Shown here: positions 47,968-57,434 of the stretch, piece by piece
Position numbering within the stretch: the first letter of the stretch is position 1
Layout of the letters: each line of letters opens with the position of its first letter
NCBI GenBank assembly: GCA_028279405.1
Contig: JANQNU010000055.1
Coordinates: forward strand, 1 to 62,282
Direction: 5' to 3'
Length of the DNA: 62,282 nt
Source: Phycisphaerae bacterium
GTDB taxonomy: Bacteria; Planctomycetota; Phycisphaerae; UBA1845; Fen-1342
The notes under the pieces: generated by a model
What the model saw: only the letters and a program-made list of their open reading frames with translations
What the model was told of the DNA's origin: nothing
Database searches by the model: none
Position numbers and translations under genes: made by a program

Positions 47968-48597
47968 ATGCAAAAGCCCGCAACCACGACGAACGAGGGG
48001 GCATCCAACCGGACGGATGATGCGGCACTGGTCGAACGGCTCCGTGCCGGCGAAGAACGGGCCTACGAGGAGATGGTCCGCGAGTACAGCGGCCAGATGC
48101 TCGCCGTCGCCCGGCGATTTCTGCGCAGCGAAGAGGACGCGCTCGACACCGTGCAGGAGGCGTTCATCTCGGCGTTCCGTGCCCTCGATCGCTTCGAGGG
48201 CCAGTCGAAGCTATCGACTTGGCTGCATCGAATCGTCGTCAACTCGGCCCTGATGCGACTGCGAAAGAAGTCGCGACGCGCCGAACGTTCGATCGAGGAA
48301 CTGTTACCGCAGTTCCGCAGCGACGGTCATCCGGCACGGCCGATGAACCCGTGGCGTGAGGATGTCGCCGTCGCACTCGAGGCACAGGAAGCCCGTGCGC
48401 TCGTTCGCGAGAAGATCGATGAGTTACCGGATCCCTATCGAACCGTGCTGCTGCTGCGCGATATCGAGGAATACGACACTCGTGAGACAGCTGAACTGCT
48501 GGAGATTACGGAAAACGCGGTCAAGACGCGGCTCCACCGTGCCCGGCTGGCGTTGCGCAACTTGCTCGATCCCTATTTCCGAGGCGAGGTAGCATGA
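47968..48597 (+). CDS. ECF RNA polymerase sigma factor (RpoE-like)
   Basis: A protein of 209 residues. Region 2 reads YEEMVREYSGQMLAVARRFLRSEEDALDTVQEAFISAFRALDRFEGQSKLSTWLHRIVVNSALMRLRKK and region 4 LPDPYRTVLLLRDIEEYDTRETAELLEITENAVKTRLHRARLALR. Both match classical ECF factors. It overlaps a zf-HC2 anti-sigma gene by four bases, the usual arrangement, so its activity is probably held back by that zinc protein. Confidence 0.93.
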   Translation: MQKPATTTNEGASNRTDDAALVERLRAGEERAYEEMVREYSGQMLAVARRFLRSEEDALDTVQEAFISAFRALDRFEGQSKLSTWLHRIVVNSALMRLRKKSRRAERSIEELLPQFRSDGHPARPMNPWREDVAVALEAQEARALVREKIDELPDPYRTVLLLRDIEEYDTRETAELLEITENAVKTRLHRARLALRNLLDPYFRGEVA

Positions 48598-48872
48598 CCT
48601 GTCAGGAGATCGCCGAGTTTCTGCTGGCCTATCTGGAGCGCGAGCTGCCCGAACCGCAGCGCGACGTGTTCCAGGCACACCTGGACGAATGCCCGGCCTG
48701 TGTCACCTTCCTGCGAACGTACGAAAGTACGATTCGCCTCGGCAAGGCGGCGTGCCGCGATTGTCCGGAAGCGACGAAGGCCAAGGTGCCCGACGCGCTG
48801 ATCCAGGCCATCCTGGCCGCCCGCACAACAGGCCACGAACAGCCGCAGAACGAAACCTCCGATGACTCGTGA
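48594..48872 (+). CDS. zinc-finger (zf-HC2) anti-sigma factor-like protein
   Basis: A protein of 92 residues that starts MTCQEIAEFLLAYLERELP and has HLDECPAC (His29, Cys33, Cys36), the HxxxCxxC zinc site of ZAS-type anti-sigma factors. There is no transmembrane helix, so it would be cytosolic like RsrA/ChrR rather than membrane-bound. Two more cysteines (CRDC near 54-57) could add redox sensing. It overlaps the sigma gene by four bases and the M20 gene by 11. Confidence 0.85.
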   Translation: MTCQEIAEFLLAYLERELPEPQRDVFQAHLDECPACVTFLRTYESTIRLGKAACRDCPEATKAKVPDALIQAILAARTTGHEQPQNETSDDS

Positions 48873-50037
48873 CCTGCTCGATGACGCGCACGCCCTGACG
48901 GAGACCCTGCGCGCGTGGCGCCGTCACCTGCACAAACATCCTGAACTCAGTGGCCAGGAGGCGGCCACCGCGGCTTACGTGGCAGAACAGCTCCGTGCAA
49001 TCGGGCTCGACCCGACCGTCGGCGTCGGCGGCACGCACGGCGTCGTGGCCGAAATCGATGCCGGCTCGGGCCCGGTCGTGGCGCTGCGGGCCGATATGGA
49101 CGCGTTGCCGATCCAGGAAGAGAGCGAAGTCGACTATCGCTCGCAAAACGCCGGCGTCATGCACGCCTGTGGCCACGATGCACACACAGCGATGCTGCTG
49201 GGCGCTGCAAAGCTGCTGTTCGAGCGACGCGGCGCGCTGCCGCGGCCGGTGCGACTGCTGTTTCAGCCGCACGAGGAGGTCTTCCCTGGCGGCGCCGCGG
49301 CGCTGATTTCGGCGGGCGCCCTCGAAGACGTCGAACGCGTCTTCGGCATTCATATCACCTGCATACTGGAGAAGGGTCAGCTTGGAACGCGACCGGGAGC
49401 CTTCATGGCCGCGGTCAACAACATCGACATCACCGTCCAGGGAATCGGCGGTCACGCCGCAATGCCCCATGATTCCGTCGACCCGATCCTGATCGGGTCC
49501 AAGATCGTCCAGGCGCTGCAATCGATTGTCAGTCGTGAGCTGGCACCGACGGACACCGCGGTGGTCAGCATCACCCAGTTTCAGGCTGGCACGACAGATA
49601 ACGTGATCCCGTCGACCGCCCGACTGCGCGGCACGATCCGCACTTTCGATCCGCAGGTGCGCGAAACGGTCGCCACGCGCGTGCGCGCGATTGCCGAAAG
49701 CATCGCTCAGACGCACCGCGCGACCGCGGATGCGCGGGTTCTGCCCGGCTACCCGGTCCTGGTGAACGATGAAGCAGTCGTCGAAGAAGTGCTTTCAGCC
49801 GCCGACGCGGTCGGCATCGCTCCCGATCAGCGGGTAATGATGGCCCCGATGGGCGGCGCCGAAGACTTCGCGTACTACTGCCAGGAGCGCCCGGGCGCGT
49901 TCGTCTTCCTCGGCGCGCGCAACGCTGAACGCGACTGCTGCCATCCCCATCACCACCCGCGTTTCAACGTAGATGAGGACGTGCTACCGCTGGGCGCCGC
50001 ACTGCACGCGCAATTTGCACTGGCGCGCCACTCCTGA
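48862..50037 (+). CDS. M20 family amidohydrolase
   Basis: A protein of 391 residues. Metal-binding motifs are present: ALRADMDALPI, MHACGHDAHTAMLLGAA, QPHEEVFPGG and, near the C-terminus, CCHPHHHPRFNVDED. The dimerisation domain starts near residue 185 (NIDITVQGIGGHAAMP). It resembles N-acyl amino acid or hippurate hydrolases (M20D). It removes an acyl group from an amino acid or a peptide; the precise substrate cannot be read. Its start lies inside the anti-sigma gene, so the three are probably one operon. Confidence 0.92.
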   Translation: MTRDLLDDAHALTETLRAWRRHLHKHPELSGQEAATAAYVAEQLRAIGLDPTVGVGGTHGVVAEIDAGSGPVVALRADMDALPIQEESEVDYRSQNAGVMHACGHDAHTAMLLGAAKLLFERRGALPRPVRLLFQPHEEVFPGGAAALISAGALEDVERVFGIHITCILEKGQLGTRPGAFMAAVNNIDITVQGIGGHAAMPHDSVDPILIGSKIVQALQSIVSRELAPTDTAVVSITQFQAGTTDNVIPSTARLRGTIRTFDPQVRETVATRVRAIAESIAQTHRATADARVLPGYPVLVNDEAVVEEVLSAADAVGIAPDQRVMMAPMGGAEDFAYYCQERPGAFVFLGARNAERDCCHPHHHPRFNVDEDVLPLGAALHAQFALARHS

Positions 50038-50054
50038 CGATATCGGAGACCCCG

Positions 50055-51584
50055 TTGCCGTTTCCCGATCTGCAGACGTTCGTGGCTGAGCTGGAAAAAC
50101 GCGGCTGGCTGACCCGCATCAAGGCCGAAGTGGATCCGCTGCTCGAAATCGCGGAGATCACCGACCGTGTAACGAAGGCCGGCGGACCCGCACTGCTGTT
50201 CGAACGCGTCCGTGGACACGCGTATCCGGTTCTGATCAACACGTTCGGCACGAAAGAGCGCATGTGCCTGGCGCTTGGCGTCAATGACTTCCAGGAGCTG
50301 GCCGACGAAGTTCAGACGCTGATCAAGCCCGAGATTCCGACCACGCTGTTGGACAAGATCAAGAAACTGCCGCAGCTTGCCCGATTGGGTAGCCTGCCAC
50401 CCAAGGTCGTCAAACGCGGCATGTGTCAGGAAGTGGTCCATCGCGATCGAGACGCGGACGTGACGACCCTCCCCGCCATCAAGTGCTGGCCACAGGACGG
50501 CGACGTCACCGGCCCCAACGTCTACGCTCACGCGCGACCGCATGCGGAGACCCGACCGCCAACCGAAGGGCGTTACATCACGCTCGGCGGCATCTATACG
50601 ATCGATCCCGAAACGCAGGACCGCAACGTCGGCATGTACCGCGTCCAGGTGTTCGAGCCGCGACTCTGCGGCATGCACTGGCACATGCACCATGACGGCG
50701 CCCGGCACTTTCGCAAGTACCAGCGTCGAAAGGAACGCATGCCGGTTGCGGTCGCGCTTGGCGGACCGGCCATCATGCCCTACGCGGCAACCTGTCCGCT
50801 CCCGCCGGACCTGAGTGAACTGCTGTTCGCCGGTTTTCTCAACCGCGGCGCGATCGAGCTGGTGCCTTGCGTGACGCAACCAGCGATCCACGTGCCGACG
50901 ACGGCCGAGTTCGTCATCGAGGGTTACATCGACCCGGATGAAGAGCCGCTGCTGGAGGGCCCCTTCGGCGATCACACCGGTTTCTACTCAATGGCCGACC
51001 TGTTCCCGCGACTGCACGTTACAGCCGTCACCCATCGCCGCAATCCGCTCTACCCCACGACGATCGTCGGCAAGCCGCCCCAGGAGGACTTCTGGCTGGG
51101 CAAGGCGACGGAGCGGATCTTCCTGCCGTTGCTGCGCGTGATCATCCCGGACATCATCGACTATAACCTCCCGCGTTTCGGCTGCTTCCACAATTGCGCC
51201 TTCGTCAAGATTCGCAAGGAATACCCGCTGCAAGCCCGGCGCGTGATGAGCGCCATCTGGGGAGCCGGTCAGATGGCGTTCACCAAGATCATCGTGGTCG
51301 TTGATGAGCACGTAGACGTACAGGACGAAGAACAGGTTTGGTTTCAGGTGTGCGCCAATATCGACCCGAAGCGTGACATCATGTTGGTCGACGGACCGCT
51401 GGACATCCTCGACCACGCCTCGCGCGGACTGGGCGTCGGCAGCAAAATGGGCATCGACGCCACGCGCAAGATCCCCGGTGAAGGCGAGATCCGGGACTGG
51501 CCGGACGAGATCGAGATGAGCACCGAGATGCGTGCACAGGTCACCCGCCGCTGGCATGAATACGGGATTCCGATCCCGGGCTGA
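50055..51584 (+). CDS. UbiD-family prenylated-FMN decarboxylase
   Basis: A protein of 509 residues from a TTG at 50055 with GGAG upstream. The UbiD landmarks are NVGMYRVQVF (191-200), HWHMHHDGARH (208-218), the glutamate-containing VIEGYIDPDEEPLLEGPFGDHTGFYS (288-312) and VDEHVDVQDEEQVWF. Such enzymes decarboxylate aromatic or alpha,beta-unsaturated acids with prenyl-FMN and metal. It could serve ubiquinone-like or futalosine-route menaquinone synthesis, or aromatic degradation; context does not decide. No UbiX flavin prenyltransferase gene is visible. Confidence 0.9.
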   Translation: MPFPDLQTFVAELEKRGWLTRIKAEVDPLLEIAEITDRVTKAGGPALLFERVRGHAYPVLINTFGTKERMCLALGVNDFQELADEVQTLIKPEIPTTLLDKIKKLPQLARLGSLPPKVVKRGMCQEVVHRDRDADVTTLPAIKCWPQDGDVTGPNVYAHARPHAETRPPTEGRYITLGGIYTIDPETQDRNVGMYRVQVFEPRLCGMHWHMHHDGARHFRKYQRRKERMPVAVALGGPAIMPYAATCPLPPDLSELLFAGFLNRGAIELVPCVTQPAIHVPTTAEFVIEGYIDPDEEPLLEGPFGDHTGFYSMADLFPRLHVTAVTHRRNPLYPTTIVGKPPQEDFWLGKATERIFLPLLRVIIPDIIDYNLPRFGCFHNCAFVKIRKEYPLQARRVMSAIWGAGQMAFTKIIVVVDEHVDVQDEEQVWFQVCANIDPKRDIMLVDGPLDILDHASRGLGVGSKMGIDATRKIPGEGEIRDWPDEIEMSTEMRAQVTRRWHEYGIPIPG

Positions 51585-51613
51585 CGCCGCCAGTGCGACC
51601 CTGAGCAAGCCCG

Positions 51614-52813
51614 CTAGCGTAGCGGCTTCGCCATCGGCGCCGGACCACCGAACCGCGCACGAAGGTGGTCGATCACGTTCATAAAATTGATGTATGCGTC
51701 ATACGGCGAGTCGTACGGGTTGAAGTACGCATGGACCTGGCCGTCATTGAACGACTTGGTGCTCATGTAGTAGTAATGGTCCGATGTCTGGAGTCGGCGC
51801 CAGTCGTGCAGGAGCGACGGATCGGCGCTCTCCTTGACCGCGTTCTCGATGTTGTACAACTCGTGCAGGGCATTGGCCTGCATCGGGTTTCCCAACCACG
51901 CCGAGAGGTCGCGCTCTGTATCGGCCCATGACGTCATGTGCGGCGCGTCGTACGCCTGATGCGCGTCCAACGACCGACGGCATTCGGCGGGCGTCAGGAA
52001 CTCGAGCCCGACCTTCAGTGCCTCGGGCCCCAAGTGTGCCAGGAACTCGAGAATGCCCGTGTCGGCCCATTGGTGTTCGCCGAACGTCTCGAAGTCCATG
52101 AACAGGTTGACGACCGAACCATCCGCCACGGTCTCGCGCAATTTGGCGGCGAAGCGGTCGGCTGTCAGCGGCCATTCAGACCAATCCCGATTGCTGAACC
52201 GAAACGCTACATCGTCCGACAATTCGCGGTGCCGTAACAACAAGCCCGTCTCGGCGGCGCCCGGCGGATGGAAGAGCGCCAGCGGATTACGCCCCGCCAG
52301 GATCGAATCCACGCCTTCTGCCAGCACCAGTCGGTAGCCCGCTTCACGCGCCGCCCGCGCCACATCATTGTTGTACATCAGCTCGGTGTTGCGAAACGTC
52401 GTGGGCGTGACGCCAAACACGCGCTGCATCAGCTTGCGATGCGCCGTCACCTGCTCCTGCCATTCCTCGCGCGAATAGAGGAAACTGAGCGAGTGGTAGT
52501 ACGTTTCCGCCAGCAGCTCGACGCTCCCGCTCTGCACCAATGCCCGAAAAACGTCCAGCGCGGCGGGCGAGTAACGCTCCATCTGTTCGACGACGACGCC
52601 GCTCAGACTGAACGCGCATCGAAACCCCCCGTCGGTTCGGCGAATCATATCCAGCAGCGTGCGTCCTGCGGGGACATAGCACTTTTGCGCTACACGCAGC
52701 AAGACGTCCACATTGGTCGCATCGTCGAAGTAATGTGCGGCGCGATCGAAGACGCTGAATCGCCGCAGGCGATACGGCTGGTGGACCTGAAAATAGCAGC
52801 AGACGGCACCCAT
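51614..52813 (-). CDS. glycoside hydrolase family 57 protein
   Basis: A protein of 399 residues from the ATG at 52813, one base after the stop of the upstream glycosyltransferase. MGAVCCYFQVHQPYRLRRFSVFD is the GH57 opening with the HQP motif. FRNTELMYNN holds the likely nucleophile glutamate and FMDFETFGEHQW the likely acid/base aspartate (family inference). GH57 enzymes act on alpha-glucans such as starch or glycogen. The coupled GT4 gene is of glycogen-synthase-like type, so the pair likely builds and trims one alpha-glucan. Confidence 0.9.
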   Translation of the reverse strand: MGAVCCYFQVHQPYRLRRFSVFDRAAHYFDDATNVDVLLRVAQKCYVPAGRTLLDMIRRTDGGFRCAFSLSGVVVEQMERYSPAALDVFRALVQSGSVELLAETYYHSLSFLYSREEWQEQVTAHRKLMQRVFGVTPTTFRNTELMYNNDVARAAREAGYRLVLAEGVDSILAGRNPLALFHPPGAAETGLLLRHRELSDDVAFRFSNRDWSEWPLTADRFAAKLRETVADGSVVNLFMDFETFGEHQWADTGILEFLAHLGPEALKVGLEFLTPAECRRSLDAHQAYDAPHMTSWADTERDLSAWLGNPMQANALHELYNIENAVKESADPSLLHDWRRLQTSDHYYYMSTKSFNDGQVHAYFNPYDSPYDAYINFMNVIDHLRARFGGPAPMAKPLR

Positions 52814-52814
52814 T

Positions 52815-54158
52815 TCAGCCCGACAGTACTCTCTGGTACACCTCGACGCAATTCGCCGCCGCATCCTGCCAGCTCAGCCGACGAACCTCGATGCTGCCGT
52901 GGTCCCGCAACGTCGCCTGGAGCGGCGGATGACGCAGGACCGCGACGATTTTGTTCGCCATCTCATCCACGTCCCAGAAGTCGACCTTCAGCGCATGCCG
53001 GATGACCTCGGCAACGCCGCTCTGTTTGGAGATCAACACCGGAACGTCGTTGACCAGCGCCTCGAGCGGTGCGATCCCGAACGGCTCCGAAACGGACGGC
53101 ATCACGTACAAATCCGCCATACGAAAGACACGCTTGACGTCGTCACCCCGCAGAAACCCGGTAAACAGCACCTTGTCGCCGATGCCCATGCGCGTCGCGA
53201 GAGCGATCATCTGCTTAATCATGTCGCCACTGCCGGCCATGATGAACCGAACGTTGTCCATCACCTCCAGCACGCGCTTCGCCGCCGCGAGAAAGAACTC
53301 CGGCCCCTTCTGCATGGTGATCCGCCCCAGGAACAGGACGATCTTCTCGTCCCGGCGAATGTCCGAAAGCGCCGCATCCTTCGGCGGCCCGTTGTCGTCG
53401 ATTGCGTTGTAGACCACGTCAACTTTGCGGGCATCGATGCCGTAGTGCTTCGTGACGATGCTCTTCGTCAGATAGCTGACGGCCACGATCCGATCGGCGC
53501 GATGCATACCCGCGCGCTCGATGTCGTAAATCCGCTGATCGACGTGCACCCCCGAACGATCGAACTCGGTCGAGTGAACGTGCACGACCAGCGGCTTGCC
53601 CGATACTTCGGCAGCATTGATCGCCGCCAGATAGGTCATCCAATCGTGGGCGTGGATCAGGTCGTAGTCCTGCTCGGTCGCGATCTCGCGGGCCAAGTCG
53701 GCATACCGTACGACTTGTGCGAACAGATTGCCGGCATAGTCCGTCCCGCCCGTGACATCGAACGCCGTCAGAACCCGCTTGAGTTTCTCGCGCACTTCCT
53801 CGCTCGATACCGTCAGATCCGGACCCGGCACATCCACCAGTTCTTCCGTCGTCGCATCGGGCCGGTCGTACGGCCGCAGATCGGCATCCACCTGATGAAA
53901 CGTGACGTTCTCGAGCAGCTGCGTGAACGTCTCGAGTGTATGTGACCGCCGCGCAACCGAGCGCATTGCGCTGACCGAAAGCTGCGCAGGCGAGATCAGA
54001 CGTACATGGGATGTATGCGAGGCCTCGACCGACTTCGGCAGCACGAACAGAACCTCGACCCCGAGCTGATCGAGACCGCGCGTCAACCCATAGCAAGCCG
54101 TTCCGAGACCGCCACTGATGTACGGCGGAAACTCCCATCCGAGCATGAAGACGCGCAT
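52815..54158 (-). CDS. glycogen synthase-like GT4 glycosyltransferase
   Basis: A protein of 447 residues. MRVFMLGWEFPPYISGGLGTAC has the GlgA-type GGLG loop. IHAHDWMTYLAAI, VVHVHSTEFDRSG, KIVLFLGRITMQKGPEFFLAAA, RFIMAGSGDMIKQM and VMPSVSEPFGIAPLEALVNDVPVLISKQSG complete a GT-B enzyme with the E-x7-E catalytic region. It is probably an alpha-1,4-glucan or maltose-type synthase. It is followed after one base by the GH57 gene. A debranching enzyme, often third in such clusters, is not here. Confidence 0.9.
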   Translation of the reverse strand: MRVFMLGWEFPPYISGGLGTACYGLTRGLDQLGVEVLFVLPKSVEASHTSHVRLISPAQLSVSAMRSVARRSHTLETFTQLLENVTFHQVDADLRPYDRPDATTEELVDVPGPDLTVSSEEVREKLKRVLTAFDVTGGTDYAGNLFAQVVRYADLAREIATEQDYDLIHAHDWMTYLAAINAAEVSGKPLVVHVHSTEFDRSGVHVDQRIYDIERAGMHRADRIVAVSYLTKSIVTKHYGIDARKVDVVYNAIDDNGPPKDAALSDIRRDEKIVLFLGRITMQKGPEFFLAAAKRVLEVMDNVRFIMAGSGDMIKQMIALATRMGIGDKVLFTGFLRGDDVKRVFRMADLYVMPSVSEPFGIAPLEALVNDVPVLISKQSGVAEVIRHALKVDFWDVDEMANKIVAVLRHPPLQATLRDHGSIEVRRLSWQDAAANCVEVYQRVLSG

Positions 54159-54424
54159 GACCTCACCCGACGATCGATGACGATCCCAATGTGCCTCTCG
54201 AGTTCACTCCAAAGCGCAGGCCCCGCGCACCGACATCAAGGACGCAGTCGAAAATGCGCAGCGCACTCCAAAACAGAACGGGCCGCAACCGCAGACCGGC
54301 GCCTGCGCATGCTTGCTTACGTGCGATCCAGGCGATGAACACGCCCAACCTGGACGGAAACCGCTCCTGTACTGTTCGAGCGTAGCGCCCGCGTCAACCG
54401 CTGTCAATTGCGATGCGGACCGGT

Positions 54425-54452
54425 TTGCGCCGCCTGACCGACGTGCTACATT
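54425..54452 (+). promoter_or_regulatory. possible promoter of a leaderless ppc mRNA
   Basis: TTGCGC (54425-54430) and TACATT (54447-54452) are 16 bases apart and the ATG at 54459 follows after six bases. No ribosome binding site is present. The stretch 54159-54424 holds no recognised gene. Confidence 0.35.
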
Positions 54453-54458
54453 CCAATC

Positions 54459-57179
54459 ATGAGTGATCACCTGAACCGCGACATCGCCTACCTGCAAGAG
54501 CTGCTGCACCGCGTCGTCGTCCGCCACAGCGGTGAAACGACCCTGCAGCTGCGACAAGAACTCCTCGAAAGTTGCGGCAGCGTAGCGTCCGACCAGACCG
54601 GTGGCCATGACCAGGCCGCCCGACTGGTGGCCGAGCGGCCAGGGCCAGCGCTCCACGAACTGCTGAAACTGCTCACGATCCGCTTCCACCTGACGAACAA
54701 GGCCGAACAGGTGGCAATCGCGCGAATCAACCGCGAGCGCGAGGCCAACGCCGGCAAGGAAGCACCACGGCCGGAATCGATCGCCGAGGCCGTCGCAACC
54801 CTCCACGCCCGCGGCGCGCCCCTCGAAGAGGTGCTAAGCGTGCTCCAGAAGCTGGATATCCAGCCCACGCTGACGGCGCACCCCACCGAAGCGCGACGAC
54901 GAAGTATCCTCCACCAGCAAAACCATGTGGCGGACGCGCTGGTTGATCGACACCAGCGCACCCTGACACCGATCGAAACCGAGGGCATCGAGGAATCTCT
55001 TCTCCGCGGCATCTGGCTCATGATTGGCACGGACGAGGTTCGCGCCGCACGCCCCGACGTCCTCGACGAGGTCCGCGAAGGCCTGTACTTCCTCCGCAAC
55101 GCGATCTGGGAATCCATCCCCGGAATCTATCGCGATCTGCAACAGGCCCTGAAGACCTACTACGACTATGACGCTCCGGAATTGCCCACTGTGCTTCGCT
55201 ATCGCACCTGGATCGGCGGCGATCGCGACGGGAACCCGAACGTCACCGCCAAAGTGACGCAACGAACGCTCCAGGAGTTGCGTAACGCGGCGATCGACAT
55301 GCACATCCGCGGGCTCGACGAACTGCGCCAGGAGCTTTCCTTCTCGGTTCGGAGGATTCCCGCGCTGCAATCGCTCCAGGACGCCATCGAGCAGGATGAA
55401 TCGGACGAGCCCCTCACTGAACGGGAACGGACCGCGGTTCAATACGAACCGTTGCGTTGGCGCTGCCGGCAACTCATCCGCAAGCTGAACGCTGCGCGAT
55501 CCGACCCAGGCGCCTACTCACAGTCGGCGTTCGTCCGCGACCTCGGCCACATGCGTCAGGTCCTGCGCGACGCCCAACTGGAAGCCTTCATGCACTCCGG
55601 GCGTCTGGCCGACCTGTTCGACCAAGCCCGCACATTCGGATTTCATTTTGCGGCCCTCGACATCCGCCAACATAGCCGCGTTCACGAACAAGCGGTTGCA
55701 GAACTCCTGTCGCATGCCGGCGTCCAAGAGAACTACGCGGCCCTGGACGAAACAGCGCGGATCAAGCTACTGCGGGCCGAGTTGGAGAACCCGCGTCCCC
55801 TGCTCCCGGCCGACGCCGTGCTTTCTGACGACACCCGCGACCTGCTGGAAAACCTGCGCGGGATCCGCGCCGCGCGCGGCCAATGTCCGGAATCGATCGG
55901 CAGCTACATCGTGAGCATGACCCACGCCGTCAGCGACCTGCTGGAAGTGCTGGTCCTGATGAAGGAAACCGGGCTCTGGCGACGGCGTCCCGAAGGCGTA
56001 GCCGCCGACCTGGACCTGGTCCCCCTGTTTGAAACGGTGGACGACCTCGAGCGTGGTGCGGCGCTGATGGAGACGCTGTTCGCCGACCCGCTCTACGGCC
56101 AGCATCTCGATGCCCGCCACCGACTACAGGAGATCATGCTCGGGTACTCCGACAGCAACAAGGACGGCGGCTACTGCATGTCCAACTGGAAGCTCCAAGA
56201 GGCCCAGGCCAGCCTCGCCGACGTCTGCCACGAGCACCGGGTCGATCTACGGCTCTTCCACGGCCGTGGGGGCACGGTCGGCCGCGGCGGCGGACGTGCC
56301 AACCGCGCGATCCTGGCCACCCCACGACGCAGCCGCAATGGCCGAATCCGCTTTACCGAGCAAGGCGAGGTCATCACATTCCGCTACGCGCTGCCCGCAA
56401 TCACGAAACGGCACCTGGAACAGATCGTTTCGGCCATGATCATCGCCACCCACGACGCCGGATCGGCGGCACCGGCACCGACACCAAAGAGCGCGCAACG
56501 CGCCGCATTGATGACCCGTCTGTCCGAAACGTCGATGAACGCGTACCGCGATCTCGTGCACCATCCCGCATTCTGGAACTGGTACTCGACGATTTCGCCG
56601 ATCGAGTACATCAGCCACTTGCCCATCGCGTCGCGTCCTGTTGCGCGCACCTCCGGCGAGGTCGCACTCGACAACCTCCGCGCGATCCCCTGGGTGTTCG
56701 CGTGGACCCAGATGCGATTCAACGTTCCCGGCTGGTACGGCCTCGGCGCCGCGATCGCTGCCGAGACGGAGCGTGACCCGACGATATCCACGACGCTTCA
56801 AGCGCTCTATCGCGAATGGAGCTTCTTCGGAACGCTGATCGACAATGCCCAGCAGGAACTGGCCCGCGCCCGACTGCCCATCGCTCAACTGTACGCCCGC
56901 GACACGGACGCCACGATCACCGAGACGATCGTTCGCGAGTACGAGCGGACCGAGGCGGCGGTGCTCGCGATCACCGGCCAACAGCGGCTGCTCGACAACA
57001 ACCGCGTGATCCAACGTGCCATCGATGCCCGCAACCCCGATACGGACCTGCTCAATCTCGTCCAATGCGAGTTGCACCGGCGCTACCGGTCGGCGGACGA
57101 ACCCACCCGGGAGTCGCTGTTGCCGACGATCTTCCTCAGCATCAACGGTATCGCCGCCGCCATGCAAAGCACCGGCTGA
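54459..57179 (+). CDS. ppc: phosphoenolpyruvate carboxylase
   Basis: A protein of 906 residues, normal for the family. Catalytic landmarks are QPTLTAHPTEARRRS (essential histidine), RTWIGGDRDGNPNVT, MLGYSDSNKDGGY and RLFHGRGGTVGRGGG (glycine-rich loop with essential Arg). The C-terminus ends AMQSTG, close to the QNTG/RNTG end that completes the active site. It carboxylates PEP to oxaloacetate and refills the TCA cycle. It stands alone between the alpha-glucan pair and ku. Confidence 0.97.
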   Translation: MSDHLNRDIAYLQELLHRVVVRHSGETTLQLRQELLESCGSVASDQTGGHDQAARLVAERPGPALHELLKLLTIRFHLTNKAEQVAIARINREREANAGKEAPRPESIAEAVATLHARGAPLEEVLSVLQKLDIQPTLTAHPTEARRRSILHQQNHVADALVDRHQRTLTPIETEGIEESLLRGIWLMIGTDEVRAARPDVLDEVREGLYFLRNAIWESIPGIYRDLQQALKTYYDYDAPELPTVLRYRTWIGGDRDGNPNVTAKVTQRTLQELRNAAIDMHIRGLDELRQELSFSVRRIPALQSLQDAIEQDESDEPLTERERTAVQYEPLRWRCRQLIRKLNAARSDPGAYSQSAFVRDLGHMRQVLRDAQLEAFMHSGRLADLFDQARTFGFHFAALDIRQHSRVHEQAVAELLSHAGVQENYAALDETARIKLLRAELENPRPLLPADAVLSDDTRDLLENLRGIRAARGQCPESIGSYIVSMTHAVSDLLEVLVLMKETGLWRRRPEGVAADLDLVPLFETVDDLERGAALMETLFADPLYGQHLDARHRLQEIMLGYSDSNKDGGYCMSNWKLQEAQASLADVCHEHRVDLRLFHGRGGTVGRGGGRANRAILATPRRSRNGRIRFTEQGEVITFRYALPAITKRHLEQIVSAMIIATHDAGSAAPAPTPKSAQRAALMTRLSETSMNAYRDLVHHPAFWNWYSTISPIEYISHLPIASRPVARTSGEVALDNLRAIPWVFAWTQMRFNVPGWYGLGAAIAAETERDPTISTTLQALYREWSFFGTLIDNAQQELARARLPIAQLYARDTDATITETIVREYERTEAAVLAITGQQRLLDNNRVIQRAIDARNPDTDLLNLVQCELHRRYRSADEPTRESLLPTIFLSINGIAAAMQSTG

Positions 57180-57434
57180 ATTAGCCAGCGCTTGATCCGT
57201 CGGGAACGGCGCTAGTCGGTGCAGGTCGGCGGATCACCCGTGCTCTCCGACAGCACAACGTACCGGGCTGCGGCTACTTTTTTCCGACGCGACGTGCACA
57301 TCTCGTGGTTTGAATCGGCCACACCCCCTGCCGGTTGCGGTGGCGCCGGAGTGTGGTTTGCCGCCCTGAAAATCGTTCACGTTTCGGCTAGGATTCGACC
57401 GATAAGTCAGGGGCCTGGGGTTCGGGAGACGGTA

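Noticed and set aside
57219..57434. A longer N-terminus for Ku.
   Set aside because: The added residues are not family-like; the ATG at 57435 with its ribosome site matches the Ku start.
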